A stretch of 64,000 nt of DNA, taken from contig NZ_LFZW01000001.1 of the NCBI RefSeq assembly GCF_001183985.1, positions 4,369,621 through 4,433,620 on the forward strand. Reading direction: 5' to 3'. This document shows, one piece after another, positions 18,270 through 27,390 of this stretch. The stretch's first letter is position 1; each line of letters opens with the position of its first letter. The notes below the pieces were generated by a model. It was given only the letters and a program-made list of their open reading frames with translations, did not search any database and was not told the origin of the DNA. Both the position numbers and the translations under genes were made by a program. This DNA comes from Peribacillus loiseleuriae. GTDB taxonomy: Bacteria; Bacillota; Bacilli; Bacillales; DSM-1321.

Positions 18270-19304
18270 TTACACTTCCTGTTCCAATGAAATAATTTTT
18301 TTCGTTTCCTGTGACTCAAGTGCCGCTAGAATAATCTTTAGTGATTTCAAGCCTTCTTCACCCGTGATGAGTGGTTCTTTATTTCCCGAAATGCTCTCAA
18401 CGAAATGATCAATGACATGAGAATTTGTCTGGCCACCATCTTCATTCGTTTGAATTTTATCAAGCTTATGATGAATCACTTTGCCGTCTCGATATTCTTC
18501 AATTAATGAATATTCTGGATCAGCTTCTAAACGTAAGGTTCCATTTTCTCCGTAGATAACTGTAGAATTGTCACCGCCCGACACATATGCCCAGCTAGCT
18601 GTAAGCGTACCGACAATCCCACTTTCTGTTCGTAGAATACAGACGGCATTGTCATCCACTTCTGTATCTTTCTTCGCATTCGTTTCAATGAATGCGCCTA
18701 CTTCTGTAAACTCGCCAAGTAAATAACGCATTAAATCTGATTTGTGGACGCCAAGGTCGCCCATTGCACCGATAAAAGCCTGTTTTTTATTAAAGAACCA
18801 GCTATCTGCACCATCCACACTCCATGCCTCTGGACCTGGATGACCAAATGTTGTTTTAAAACTGTAAATTTTCCCGAGCTTACCGCTGTCAATAATTTGT
18901 TTTGCCGTTTGATGGGAAGCCACAAAGCGTTGGTTATGTGCGATCATCAGCGTTTTTTCATTTATATTTGCGGCTTGAATCATCGCTTCTGCTTCTTCCT
19001 TTGACGTTGCCATGGGCTTCTCACAAAGCACATGCTTGCCTGCATTCAACGCATCAATGGAAACAGGTGCATGTAAATAATTTGGCAGACAGACGCTGAT
19101 TGCATCGACTTCTTTCAACTTCAGTACTTCTTTATAGTCGACAAATGCTTTAGCACCATATTGCGCAGCCATTTTTTCAGCACGTTCTTCGACAATATCA
19201 CAAACAGCAACAATCTCAACTTGCTTATTGGCATGATATTCAGGCAAATGACGATATTTCGCTATACTTCCACAGCCGATAACGCCTACTTTTAAAGTAC
19301 TCAT
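18270..19304 (-). CDS. Gfo/Idh/MocA-family oxidoreductase
   Basis: The 344-aa NAD(P)-dependent dehydrogenase has the Rossmann motif GVIGCGSIAKYRH at residues 7-19, the EKPMATS motif with its catalytic lysine near 95, and a C-terminal alpha/beta domain with GDLGVHKSDL. It lies 5 bp upstream of the isomerase at 17296-18264 and is probably translationally coupled to it. The substrate is unknown. Confidence 0.88.
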   Translation of the reverse strand: MSTLKVGVIGCGSIAKYRHLPEYHANKQVEIVAVCDIVEERAEKMAAQYGAKAFVDYKEVLKLKEVDAISVCLPNYLHAPVSIDALNAGKHVLCEKPMATSKEEAEAMIQAANINEKTLMIAHNQRFVASHQTAKQIIDSGKLGKIYSFKTTFGHPGPEAWSVDGADSWFFNKKQAFIGAMGDLGVHKSDLMRYLLGEFTEVGAFIETNAKKDTEVDDNAVCILRTESGIVGTLTASWAYVSGGDNSTVIYGENGTLRLEADPEYSLIEEYRDGKVIHHKLDKIQTNEDGGQTNSHVIDHFVESISGNKEPLITGEEGLKSLKIILAALESQETKKIISLEQEV

Positions 19305-19333
19305 CCTTGATTCCTCCCTAGCCTTTCCCGTTG

Positions 19334-20416
19334 TTAAACAATTCCTTTCAATAACAAAGGCGGCTTGTCACATGTACTTTCGGACATATAATGACTCCCC
19401 TCTTCAGATGAGCGGTGAATCCCATGCATAATTTCAAGCACATGTAAAGCCATCTTGCCATTTGCGCGTGGTTGTTTTCCTAACTCAATCGCTTTAGCCA
19501 TATCAGCAAGCCCAATGCCACGCAAATTATCACGAGCGTCCCCTTCTGGCTTTATTTCTTGCCAATCTTCTTCACCATGTCGTTTTACGAGTAATGGCTG
19601 ATTAAAATGATTCGGATCAGGCAAGCTGATTGTACCGTCTTCTCCATAAATTTCAATGAACGGTGTCCGGGCTGCTGATACATCAAAGCTTGTTGTAATC
19701 GTCGCGGTCGCTCCGTTTACGAAATCGAGAATACCAGACACATGTGTTGGGACTTGAACTGTTATTTTTTCTCCATATTTCTTCGGGCTAGTAATTGTTC
19801 GTTCTGGAAATGTAATGCGTGCAGATCCAGTGATTCTGTTAATCGGCCCCAATAAGCTAACTAGTGCGGTTATGTAATAGGGGCCCATGTCGAACATCGG
19901 ACCGCCGCCTACATGATAAAAAATGTCAGGATTCGGGTGCCAGGATTCCGGTCCACGTGACATCATAAAGGCCGAGGCGCCTATCGGTTTTCCAATCATA
20001 CCTTCTTCCATTAACTTACCAGCCAATTGAATACTTCCGCCTAGAAAAGTATCAGGTGCAGATCCTACAATAACTTGTTTGAGACGAGCTTCATTCATGA
20101 TTTTCTTTCCATCATCAAATGAAATCGCGAGCGGCTTTTCTGTATACACATGCTTTTTATTTTCGATTGCTTTTAGCGCTACCGCTGCATGAGCGTGTGG
20201 AACCGTCAAATTTAATACGATATCAATATCAGGTGAGGCCATCATTTCATCCACACTACTTATATGTTGAATGCCATATCTTCCAGCAGCTGCTTTTGCT
20301 TTTTCACTATCCAGATCCGTACATGCCACCATATTAAATTCAGGAAAACGATGGCTGTTTTCTAAGTATATGCCGCTAATATTCCCACAACCGATGATCC
20401 CTACGTTTAATGCCAT
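19334..20416 (-). CDS. Gfo/Idh/MocA-family oxidoreductase
   Basis: The 360-aa protein has the Rossmann motif IIGCGNISGIYL at residues 7-18, TEKPLAI with the catalytic lysine near 95, and GGGPMFDMGPYYI in the C-terminal domain. It is only distantly similar to the dehydrogenase just downstream, so the two probably act on different intermediates of one route. The ATG follows an AAGGGGAC site. Confidence 0.88.
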   Translation of the reverse strand: MALNVGIIGCGNISGIYLENSHRFPEFNMVACTDLDSEKAKAAAGRYGIQHISSVDEMMASPDIDIVLNLTVPHAHAAVALKAIENKKHVYTEKPLAISFDDGKKIMNEARLKQVIVGSAPDTFLGGSIQLAGKLMEEGMIGKPIGASAFMMSRGPESWHPNPDIFYHVGGGPMFDMGPYYITALVSLLGPINRITGSARITFPERTITSPKKYGEKITVQVPTHVSGILDFVNGATATITTSFDVSAARTPFIEIYGEDGTISLPDPNHFNQPLLVKRHGEEDWQEIKPEGDARDNLRGIGLADMAKAIELGKQPRANGKMALHVLEIMHGIHRSSEEGSHYMSESTCDKPPLLLKGIV

Positions 20417-20431
20417 TCTTTTGTCCCCTTT

Positions 20432-21202
20432 TTATTTATTCAGAAGATAAGAAAGTTTCTTTTTCAAGTACTTGATACTGATTTCCATACTTTCGAATGG
20501 CGTGGTTCTGCTTAGATCCTGTTCAACCACCCACCACTGAACACCTATTTCTTCTCCTATAGTGAGCACGGCTTCAATATCAACACCGCCAGTTCCTAGC
20601 TCTGCAAAAAATTGTTCTCCATCTGTCGTCATATCTTTCAAATGAACGAGTGGAGTTCGATTTTTATAACGATTGAGCCACTCTACTGGCTTTTCCCCGG
20701 CCTTTGTCAGCCAGTATATGTCTGGTTCTGCTTTCACATGGTCTGCGTTTGTATCATCAAAAATCGCCTCTAGTGCCATTCTTCCATCTGACAAGCGATC
20801 TAGTTCAAAATCATGATTATGATAGCAAAGGGTAATCCCTTCACGCAGACACGTTTCACCCGCCTCATCTAGCCATGGAATCAGCGTATTATAATCTTCT
20901 TCACTTCGTTGATCCGGCATTAAATAAGGGCAGACTATATAATTGCTTCCTAATGTTTTTTGATCTTCAATTACTTGTGCCAAGTTGTGCTTCAACTCGT
21001 CAAGTGGAACATGGCTAGATGCAGCTTTCAGCCCTAGATCATCCAATAACACACGGACTTCTGTCGCCGTCAATCCTCCAAGTCCAGCAAATTCAACTCC
21101 ATCAAAGCCAAGTTCTGCAACTTTTTTCAATGTACCAGCAAAGTCTTTTTCACTTTCCTCACGCAATGAATACATTTGAACTGCTATTGGAATCACTGTC
21201 AT
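20432..21202 (-). CDS. Sugar phosphate isomerase/epimerase (TIM barrel)
   Basis: The ATG at 21202 is chosen (GGGGATAAAG upstream), giving 256 aa; a longer frame starts at 21247 without a site. It shows GFDGVEFAGLGG, YHNHDFEL, KAEPDIYWLTKAG and HLKDMT, the metal-site strands of the IolE/IolI-like fold. It is the first gene of the four-gene operon. The operator for the divergent LacI gene lies about 115 bases upstream. Confidence 0.83.
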   Translation of the reverse strand: MTVIPIAVQMYSLREESEKDFAGTLKKVAELGFDGVEFAGLGGLTATEVRVLLDDLGLKAASSHVPLDELKHNLAQVIEDQKTLGSNYIVCPYLMPDQRSEEDYNTLIPWLDEAGETCLREGITLCYHNHDFELDRLSDGRMALEAIFDDTNADHVKAEPDIYWLTKAGEKPVEWLNRYKNRTPLVHLKDMTTDGEQFFAELGTGGVDIEAVLTIGEEIGVQWWVVEQDLSRTTPFESMEISIKYLKKKLSYLLNK

Positions 21203-21316
21203 CTTTATCCCCATTTCTACTATTTTATTAGGTGTGTAGATTTTCATGAAAAGAGCATCAGTTTTATTTTCTTACTCAAAATGAATTCATGTTTATCATA
21301 GTTTTCAGTTATATCA

Positions 21317-21342
21317 CGTTTAGTGAAACGTTTCGATAAACG
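21317..21342. promoter_or_regulatory. LacI-type operator between the sugar operon and its regulator
   Basis: CGTTTAGTGAAAC and GTTTCGATAAACG form a 26-bp dyad with two mismatched pairs and the central CG step typical of LacI/GalR operators. It lies in the divergent intergenic region and is the likely binding site of the protein at 21612-22574. A CcpA cre role is possible but less likely. Confidence 0.65.
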
Positions 21343-21611
21343 ATAAAAAAATATAAAACGCTCATATTCCATTACTAAGATTATCGATATTTTTTATTAA
21401 TACGATTCTACGAGTTATTATAAATCTTAAGGTAACCGTTTTCAATAGTTTATTAGAAAATTTCCATTACTTATTTAAACAGAGGAGGAGTAACCGGTCG
21501 ATCTATAATGGATGCCTTTTTCCTACGAGACATATATTGAGATTTTTCACCTAATCAAATACGATATACTACACAGATAATACCGTTAAGGAAAAGATAG
21601 GGGGCGTTATC

Positions 21612-22574
21612 GTGGTAAGTATAAAAGATATCGCGAAAAAAGCCGGTGTCTCGATTTCAACTGTATCGTATGCTCTGAATGGAAGCTCAAAAATAACAGA
21701 AGCTACTACAGCACGGATTCGAGAGATTGCAAAAGAATTGAACTATGTTCCAAATGCTGCCGCACGCTCATTAAAAAAACGCGAAACAAAAATCATAGGT
21801 GCTTTTTTAATGTCCGATTACAGTGGTAATTTTTTTGGACCGCTTCTGCAAGGAATCAATGATACGCTAAACAGTACTGATTATGAGCTTATCGTCTGTA
21901 GCGGGATTAAATCTCATCGTTTCCTACCAGAACAAGTGATAGACGGAGCGATTGTTCTGGATTGGGGTTTTTCGGATGAAGAATTAATCAAATATGCTGA
22001 CCTCGGGAGTAAACTAGTCGTCCTAGATCGAGAACTTGAACATCCAAACATTAATCGAGTGATCCTGGATAATACAACTGGATCCGCTTTATCCATCAAC
22101 TATTTGCTTGAAAAAGGCCACCGAAAGCTTTATGTCGTTACAGGTCCTGATATTTCTTATGATGCCAATCAACGTCTGCAAGCTGTTAGGAAAGCGGTTA
22201 AACAATATGACCATATTCACTATCAGGAAATTAAAGGCGACTTTTCTAAACTTTCAGGAGCACGCGCAGCAGATCAAATCGTTCAAGAGTACAAGGAGCC
22301 TGTTGCCGTTTTCTGTTTAAATGATGAAATGGCCATTGGCATGTATGATTATCTTTCAACAACAACGTATCAAATTGGAAAACATGTTCATATTATTGGA
22401 TTTGATAATATTGAAATGTCCCAATACATCATGCCAAATTTAGCTACAATTGATTATTCCAAGCATAAATGGGGAGCTCTTGCTACTGTTAATCTATTAA
22501 AACTTATTTCCAATGAGCCCGTTGTAAACGAAACAATTGATGTGTCGTTAATTAAGCGAGGATCTGTTCAATAA
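21612..22574 (+). CDS. LacI-family regulator of the sugar operon
   Basis: The 320-aa protein starts at GTG 21612 after GATAGGGGG. The N-terminal helix-turn-helix is IKDIAKKAGVSISTVSYALNG with hinge VPNAAARSLKK, followed by a periplasmic-binding-protein-like effector domain ending with the usual HIIGFDNIEMSQYIMP strand. It is divergent from the dehydrogenase/isomerase operon and probably represses it until a sugar ligand binds. Confidence 0.9.
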   Translation: MVSIKDIAKKAGVSISTVSYALNGSSKITEATTARIREIAKELNYVPNAAARSLKKRETKIIGAFLMSDYSGNFFGPLLQGINDTLNSTDYELIVCSGIKSHRFLPEQVIDGAIVLDWGFSDEELIKYADLGSKLVVLDRELEHPNINRVILDNTTGSALSINYLLEKGHRKLYVVTGPDISYDANQRLQAVRKAVKQYDHIHYQEIKGDFSKLSGARAADQIVQEYKEPVAVFCLNDEMAIGMYDYLSTTTYQIGKHVHIIGFDNIEMSQYIMPNLATIDYSKHKWGALATVNLLKLISNEPVVNETIDVSLIKRGSVQ

Positions 22575-22606
22575 AGATAAAAGTTTTCTCTTATAATATG
22601 TACTTT

Positions 22607-22635
22607 AATGATTCCAATTTCGATTTGGGATCATT
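22607..22635 (+). terminator. Terminator of the lacI-type gene
   Basis: AATGATTCCAA and TTGGGATCATT form a stem followed by a run of eight T (broken by one A). Confidence 0.8.
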
Positions 22636-22684
22636 ATTTTTTTGACTAAATAGTATCATATCGTTTAATCCTGATAAAGTTCAT

Positions 22685-22846
22685 TTAGTCTGGCTTCTTT
22701 TCTGAAAACAATAAGATCAATGTTGCAATTGGTCCAAGCAGCAAAGATAATAAAAACCAATTTAAGCCAGTCCTATTTTTACCTTGCGCTAATCCTGCAT
22801 TAATAAGGGCAAGTGTTCCCCAACCAACAAAATATTGATTGTCCAT
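22685..22846 (-). CDS. Small membrane protein, 53 aa
   Basis: An ATG at 22846 with TTGAGGTGAAATAGA upstream opens a 53-codon frame beginning MDNQYFVGWG. It has two hydrophobic stretches (about 8-20 and 29-47) separated by QGKNRTGLNW, and a charged SEKKPD tail. The good ribosome site and membrane pattern favour a real gene. No family is recognised. Its stop lies about 50 bases from the lacI terminator. Confidence 0.6.
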   Translation of the reverse strand: MDNQYFVGWGTLALINAGLAQGKNRTGLNWFLLSLLLGPIATLILLFSEKKPD

Positions 22847-23198
22847 TCTATTTCACCTCAACAATCCTTGATTGATCTTTTTCTACCCATCTTTAGATGG
22901 CTATTTGTCATTTCTTCGGGCTTATGACGTACATTCTAATTATATACACTTCTTCCTAATTTTCATGTCATTTAGACAGCAATTGGATAGTCTGACAATC
23001 AAAATGTAGACATCACTTATTCTAAAGCGATTCATTCCCTACTTTTCTTTATATCTATATCGCCATATTATCTCAAACATTCCTTTTGATAATGGATACC
23101 ATCCCACACAAATTGTTTTTAAACTCTTGAACGGCTGTTGATTTACGATTCATCCTCTACTATACTTGACGATATTGAAGGAATAGGAGGAAACCCCA

Positions 23199-23825
23199 AT
23201 GTTTGATTTTTCTACTTTAGGAGCGTTCATTGCAGTCGTAATTGGGCTCTTTTTGATTCCAGGTCCGGCTGTTCTTCTTACGGCCACTCGCACTGTTCAA
23301 GGTGGGCGTAGAGCAGGCGTAATTGCTGGTATTGGACTCGCGACTGGCGATTTGATTCATACTATATTTGCCGCAGTTGGACTTTCTGCCATTTTGATGA
23401 CTTCCGCACTTGCTTTTAACATAGTGAAGTTTGCAGGTGCTGCTTACTTAATTTATCTCGGTATTCGTGCGCTATTAGAAAAGCCATCTGATCCTAAGCT
23501 GCCAAAGGTTGCTCCGGTATCGTCTTTAAATACTTATGGACAGGCAATCTTAACGGAGGTGCTTAATCCGAAAACAGCTCTCTTCTTTTTAGCATTTTTG
23601 CCGCAGTTTGTTCACCCTGAACAAGGGGCATCTGTTCTACAATTCTTGTTTCTCGGCTTACTCTTTGTATTGCTAGGTGTGATGTACACTACGCTGATTG
23701 CCTTTTGCATCCGTCCACTTGGTCGGCTGGTTAAACGAATATCTTGGCTCGGCCGCTTTAGCGGCAAAATCGTCGGAACGATCTATCTCGTGCTTGGTTT
23801 AAAAGTTGCTTTTCAAAGTAGATAA
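23199..23825 (+). CDS. LysE-family amino acid exporter
   Basis: The 208-aa, six-helix transporter begins with the RhtB/LysE pattern FLIPGPAVLLTATRTVQGGRRAG and contains GLATGDLIHT, AYLIYLGIRAL and EVLNPKTALFFLAFLPQFV. These proteins export amino acids or related compounds; the substrate is not predictable. The ATG follows AATAGGAGGAAACC. It is monocistronic. Confidence 0.9.
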   Translation: MFDFSTLGAFIAVVIGLFLIPGPAVLLTATRTVQGGRRAGVIAGIGLATGDLIHTIFAAVGLSAILMTSALAFNIVKFAGAAYLIYLGIRALLEKPSDPKLPKVAPVSSLNTYGQAILTEVLNPKTALFFLAFLPQFVHPEQGASVLQFLFLGLLFVLLGVMYTTLIAFCIRPLGRLVKRISWLGRFSGKIVGTIYLVLGLKVAFQSR

Positions 23826-23844
23826 TCCCAATAGAAACCTAATA

Positions 23845-23873
23845 AAAAAACAGGCTCCAGGGCCTGTTTTTTT
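23845..23873. terminator. Terminator between lysE-type gene and rbsK
   Basis: AAAAAACAGGC and GCCTGTTTTTTT form a stem between convergent genes, with T runs on both strands. Confidence 0.85.
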
Positions 23874-23913
23874 GGTTGATTTCATGGATATCAATATCCC
23901 GAACCTTTTCACA

Positions 23914-24792
23914 TTAAAGACTCTCTTCAACGTTAGCTCTTGTTGGCATGCCACCTTGAGCTCCAAACTTCGTAACCGAAAGAGAGGCTGCTCTGTTCGC
24001 AAAACGAACACTATCACTAAACCCTTTGCCTTCTGCTAATGCAACAGCAAAGGCCGCATTGAACGTATCTCCTGCTCCAGTCGTATCTACAACTTCCACT
24101 TGATAAGATGGAATGAGAACTTCCTTTTCCCCATCATGATACCGCACACCATTTTTTCCTTCTGTAATGAACACCTTATTTGGATATTGCTTTAAGGCTG
24201 CATGAATATCGTCACTCCCAAATAGCACGGCTGCTTCAAGTTCATTCGGTGTAATATAAGTAGCTCTTTCTATGACCTTTTGGCTTAATGGCCTCGCAGG
24301 CGCAGGATTTAATAGCAGTGGAATCCCCATGCCATAACATGTTTCACTGACAAACTCTACTGTTTCCTCTGGAATCTCTTGTTGAATGAGAACGATATCG
24401 GATTCTCGAATAACCTCTAGCTTCTGTTCTATATACTCCGCCGTTACCATGTCGTTTGCCCCTTTGACAACGATAATGCTGTTGTCTCCTTCAGCAAGCG
24501 TGATGTGAGCGGTTCCGCTTTCCATATCTGTAACCCGTTCCACACACTGCGTTAGCACATTGTTTTTTGAGAAATTCTTAATAATCTCTATCCCAAAATC
24601 ATCATCGCCAACTCGGCCAATCATCGTTACTTCTGCGCCAAGACGGCTAGCCGCTACTGCTTGGTTGGCCCCTTTTCCGCCTGGCACTGTTTTGAAGGAC
24701 TCCCCAAGTATCGTTTCTCCTTTATTAGGTCGTTTCTGCGCTATTACGACCAAGTCCATCGACGAACTTCCGATTACTGTTATTTTAACCAT
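23914..24792 (-). CDS. rbsK: Ribokinase
   Basis: The ATG at 24792 (GGTTGAGG upstream) gives 292 aa. PfkB-family motifs are present: NKGETILG and GGKGANQAVAASRLGA near the N-terminus, and DTTGAGDTFNAAFAVAL with the catalytic aspartate near residue 245. It phosphorylates ribose. The start overlaps the upstream LacI stop by 8 bases, so the two are coupled. No rbsDACB genes follow, unlike the B. subtilis rbs operon. Confidence 0.9.
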   Translation of the reverse strand: MVKITVIGSSSMDLVVIAQKRPNKGETILGESFKTVPGGKGANQAVAASRLGAEVTMIGRVGDDDFGIEIIKNFSKNNVLTQCVERVTDMESGTAHITLAEGDNSIIVVKGANDMVTAEYIEQKLEVIRESDIVLIQQEIPEETVEFVSETCYGMGIPLLLNPAPARPLSQKVIERATYITPNELEAAVLFGSDDIHAALKQYPNKVFITEGKNGVRYHDGEKEVLIPSYQVEVVDTTGAGDTFNAAFAVALAEGKGFSDSVRFANRAASLSVTKFGAQGGMPTRANVEESL

Positions 24793-25774
24793 TTTCCTCA
24801 ACCTTTCTTGTCGTCTGCCTTTCGATAAACATAACAGGCATCCGTATGTTTTTTTCAAAATGTGTTTCCTTATTGATCAATCTTATAAGCAGTTTTGCCG
24901 CTTCCTTTCCCATATCATACGCAGGCTGCCTAATCGTAGATAGCGGTGGAAATAGCAGTCTGCTTAGCGGGATGTCATCAAATCCGATCAGCTGCAGGTC
25001 TTCTGGTATCGCTTTCCCCAATCTTAATGCTTCATGCAGAACCGCGGCCGCAACCACATCGTTACTCGCAAGTATACCATCTGTATCGGGATATTTTTCA
25101 AATAATTCCTTTGCCCACATCTCTGCATCTGAAAAAGAAAATGAACTAGTCTCAATCACAGAAAAATCTACTTTTTCTGCACGAAGCCAAGCGATTGCTC
25201 CGTTAAATCGATCTTGTGCGGTCTGCAATTGCGCAGGCCCTTTAAGAATGGTAATCCGTTTGCTGCCTCGTTTCACTAACTCCGAGGCAGCCATTCTTCC
25301 ACCTTCGATTCCATCTGCAAAGACAGATGGATGGTCATTAAAGGTTCGGTCAAGGAAAACCACCGGTGATGAAAGATCATCATAATGGCTACGCCCCGTC
25401 AGATTCGTTGCCGTAATGATTCCAGTTACATTATTTTGTTGAAATGTTTGTATATAATCCATTTCTTTTGGATATTTCTCATCTATATTGCCAATGATTA
25501 ATTGATAGCCTTGCTCTTGTATCTCATCCTCAATCCCTCGTGCAAGCTCAGGAAAAAATGGATTACGAATATCCGGAAGCAATAAACCAATCAATCTAGA
25601 CTTCTTTTTAAAAAGGGATCGAGCGACTTCATTCGGTTTATAGCTTAGCTGCTGAATGGCTTCGATTACCAGTTTTCTAGTATTTCCATGAACATACCCA
25701 TTATCATTTAACACTCTTGAAACGGTCGCTACTGAGACCCCTGCTTGTTTAGCGACATCCTTTATTGTTGCCAT
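24785..25774 (-). CDS. LacI-family regulator, RbsR-like
   Basis: The 329-aa protein opens with IKDVAKQAGVSVATVSRVLNDNGYV and hinge KPNEVARSLFKKKS, followed by GLLLPDIRNPFFPELARGIE and the ligand domain. It heads a two-gene unit with ribokinase and probably regulates itself through the palindrome just upstream. Assignment to RbsR rests on the coupled rbsK. Confidence 0.88.
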   Translation of the reverse strand: MATIKDVAKQAGVSVATVSRVLNDNGYVHGNTRKLVIEAIQQLSYKPNEVARSLFKKKSRLIGLLLPDIRNPFFPELARGIEDEIQEQGYQLIIGNIDEKYPKEMDYIQTFQQNNVTGIITATNLTGRSHYDDLSSPVVFLDRTFNDHPSVFADGIEGGRMAASELVKRGSKRITILKGPAQLQTAQDRFNGAIAWLRAEKVDFSVIETSSFSFSDAEMWAKELFEKYPDTDGILASNDVVAAAVLHEALRLGKAIPEDLQLIGFDDIPLSRLLFPPLSTIRQPAYDMGKEAAKLLIRLINKETHFEKNIRMPVMFIERQTTRKVEENG

Positions 25775-25805
25775 TTAACTTCACCTCGCACGATGTAACC
25801 TTCCA

Positions 25806-25819
25806 TGTAACCGATTACA
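25806..25819. promoter_or_regulatory. Operator-like palindrome upstream of rbsR-like gene
   Basis: TGTAACCGATTACA is a 14-bp palindrome with one mismatched pair and a central CG. A further half-site ATGTAACC lies at about 25793-25800. It is a candidate LacI-type operator. Confidence 0.5.
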
Positions 25820-26090
25820 CAATTAATTTATCATAGTTATTTTGAGAATACAACTATCGGTTCTCTCTTTTTCTAAAGGTAAAAAGAGGAATAAAGTAAC
25901 CTTGAATTTATTAGGATAATAACTCCAGATGGATGGTTTGTAGAAAATGACGCAGGCAATGTCAATAGCAACAATCAGCAAAAAAACAGGCTCTCCCCTT
26001 CCGCTAAGAGGTGCAAGATACCATAGCTCGCCGTAAATAACAGACAAAATCACACAGTAATCCTAGTGTAATGAACAATACATTAAGGGG

Positions 26091-26209
26091 GCGTCTCAAA
26101 GGCAAAGGGCCAGACCCGCAGCAACTAAATACAGTACAAGATTAATGTATGAAGCACTACATACTGATTTAGAGTGCGAGAGGTCAGACTTTATGAGATA
26201 CCCTCTTCT
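26091..26209 (+). repeat. Repeat family C, copy 1
   Basis: It begins GCGTCTCAAAGGCAAAGGGC, carries CCAGACCCGCAGCAACTAAA, and closes with AGTGCGAGAGGTCAGAC and ATGAGATACC. The ends are inverted copies of each other. It lies just beyond the 3' end of the minus-strand ATP-grasp gene. Confidence 0.75.
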
Positions 26210-26226
26210 AATGATTGTTCTTGAAC

Positions 26227-27051
26227 TTATGCTTGAAGAGCTTTTTGTAATGATTTTTTCATTGATTCTACAAAGTTCTGACGTGCTTCAGCAGATAATT
26301 CTAATAGGGAAAGATAAGGGTTTAAATCTTCCAATTCGACTAATAAAAGCTCCCCTTGTTCATTCCGACAAGCATCAACTCGTTGAATTCCCCAGTCAAG
26401 ATTATTCCATTCAATAAATCGTTTAGCAAAAGTTAAATCTTCTTCAGTAGGTACATATTCTTTTAATTCCCATCTTTTCTCCTTATCTGGTGCATAAAGA
26501 GCATACTGAAATTCTTTATCGATAAAATAAAATGAGACCTCATACTCAAAGTTGATAAAGGGTTGTACCAATGTGTTTTTTGATTTTGAATCAACTTTCT
26601 CTCCCAATTCATCTTTCGTGACAAATTCCATACCGATAGAATCTGCCCCATCTTTCGGCTTTACAATATACGTGTCTACATTGGGCAGCTTATCTAAAAA
26701 ATCAAGAGTATCAATAGTTGGAATAACAGGAAAATGAGCATTCGTTAGTTCAATTAAGTATTCCTTCCCGTTCATATCAGCCTTGCCATTAAATGAATTA
26801 AATGTTTTTAAATACTTCGAAACAATTCGGTTACGGAACGCTTCATATTTATCTTTAAAATTTGCGACTGGACCTGCATTTCGAAAGATAATTAAGTCAG
26901 CGTTATTTTCAAATGCTTCGATGTCTTCAGGATGACAGATGACTAAATGAAAATCTTCTCTCAGCTTCGAAGTAAGGAACAAATCCTCCTCATAATAATT
27001 TCTTCCTTTTGCTTCATAGTATAAATCTGTTACGAATAATAGTGTTTTCAT
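26227..27051 (-). CDS. ATP-grasp-fold ligase, T-box controlled
   Basis: The ATG at 27051 gives 274 aa (MKTLLFVTDLYYEAKG). The N-terminal third is a pre-ATP-grasp domain. YIVKPKDGADSIGMEFV near residue 140 is the nucleotide-binding lysine/glycine-rich loop, LVQPFINFEYEVSFYFI is the next ATP-grasp strand, and GIQRVDACR...LLLVELEDLNPYLSL near 230-255 holds the metal-binding acidic residues. These enzymes join a carboxylate to an amine through an acyl phosphate, as in RimK and amino-acid ligases. A T-box leader upstream ties expression to an uncharged tRNA. No partner gene is adjacent. The substrate is unknown. Confidence 0.82.
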   Translation of the reverse strand: MKTLLFVTDLYYEAKGRNYYEEDLFLTSKLREDFHLVICHPEDIEAFENNADLIIFRNAGPVANFKDKYEAFRNRIVSKYLKTFNSFNGKADMNGKEYLIELTNAHFPVIPTIDTLDFLDKLPNVDTYIVKPKDGADSIGMEFVTKDELGEKVDSKSKNTLVQPFINFEYEVSFYFIDKEFQYALYAPDKEKRWELKEYVPTEEDLTFAKRFIEWNNLDWGIQRVDACRNEQGELLLVELEDLNPYLSLLELSAEARQNFVESMKKSLQKALQA

Positions 27052-27110
27052 TACGCCTTCGCCTACTTTACATTTTATTTTCATTGATTTAAAAAGGATG
27101 AAAAAAACAA

Positions 27111-27390
27111 AAAATCTCGTCTCATTAAGAGACAAGATTTGAACTCGCGGTACCACTCTTGTTTAATGAATAACTCACCTACTGCTAAGCAATAAATAAG
27201 CCTATCATTACTCTTGACCAACGTACAATCATACGCTGGCCCTCTAACGGTGGAATTCGATAAAGCTTACTAATCATTCAGCTTTACTTCTCAGAGAGGA
27301 TTTTCCGTTATAACCTGAACACTAGCTTTCAGCAAATCACCAGCTCTCTTTGGAACAGGACTTATAACGTACTCTTTCTCTTCACATAAT
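27111..27390 (-). ncRNA. T-box riboswitch upstream of the ATP-grasp gene
   Basis: On the minus strand the leader shows an AGTA box in AAGAGTACG, a helix CGTTATAA/TTATAACG, a CTGGTGATTTGCTG distal region, a specifier loop, and the conserved T-box AAGAGTGGTACCGCG at 27146-27160. A terminator follows, AAATCTTGTCTC/GAGACGAGATTTTTT at 27111-27140. In the specifier loop GAAAATC, the triplet after GAA is AAT (Asn), but the following base is C rather than the usual purine, so this reading is tentative. Confidence 0.92.

Noticed and set aside
21317-21342. Reading the sugar-operon operator as a CcpA cre site
   Set aside because: The dyad is longer than a cre site and sits between a LacI gene and its likely target operon, so local control is the simpler reading.
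24846-25385. A 179-codon plus-strand frame opposite the second LacI gene
   Set aside because: It is the antisense shadow of a clear LacI coding sequence and is serine-rich without domain features.
25823-26053. A 76-codon minus-strand frame with a membrane-like sequence (YGELWYLAPLSGRG...)
   Set aside because: It starts at GTG without a clear ribosome site and matches no family I know. It could be a decayed membrane-protein gene, but the evidence is too thin to annotate.
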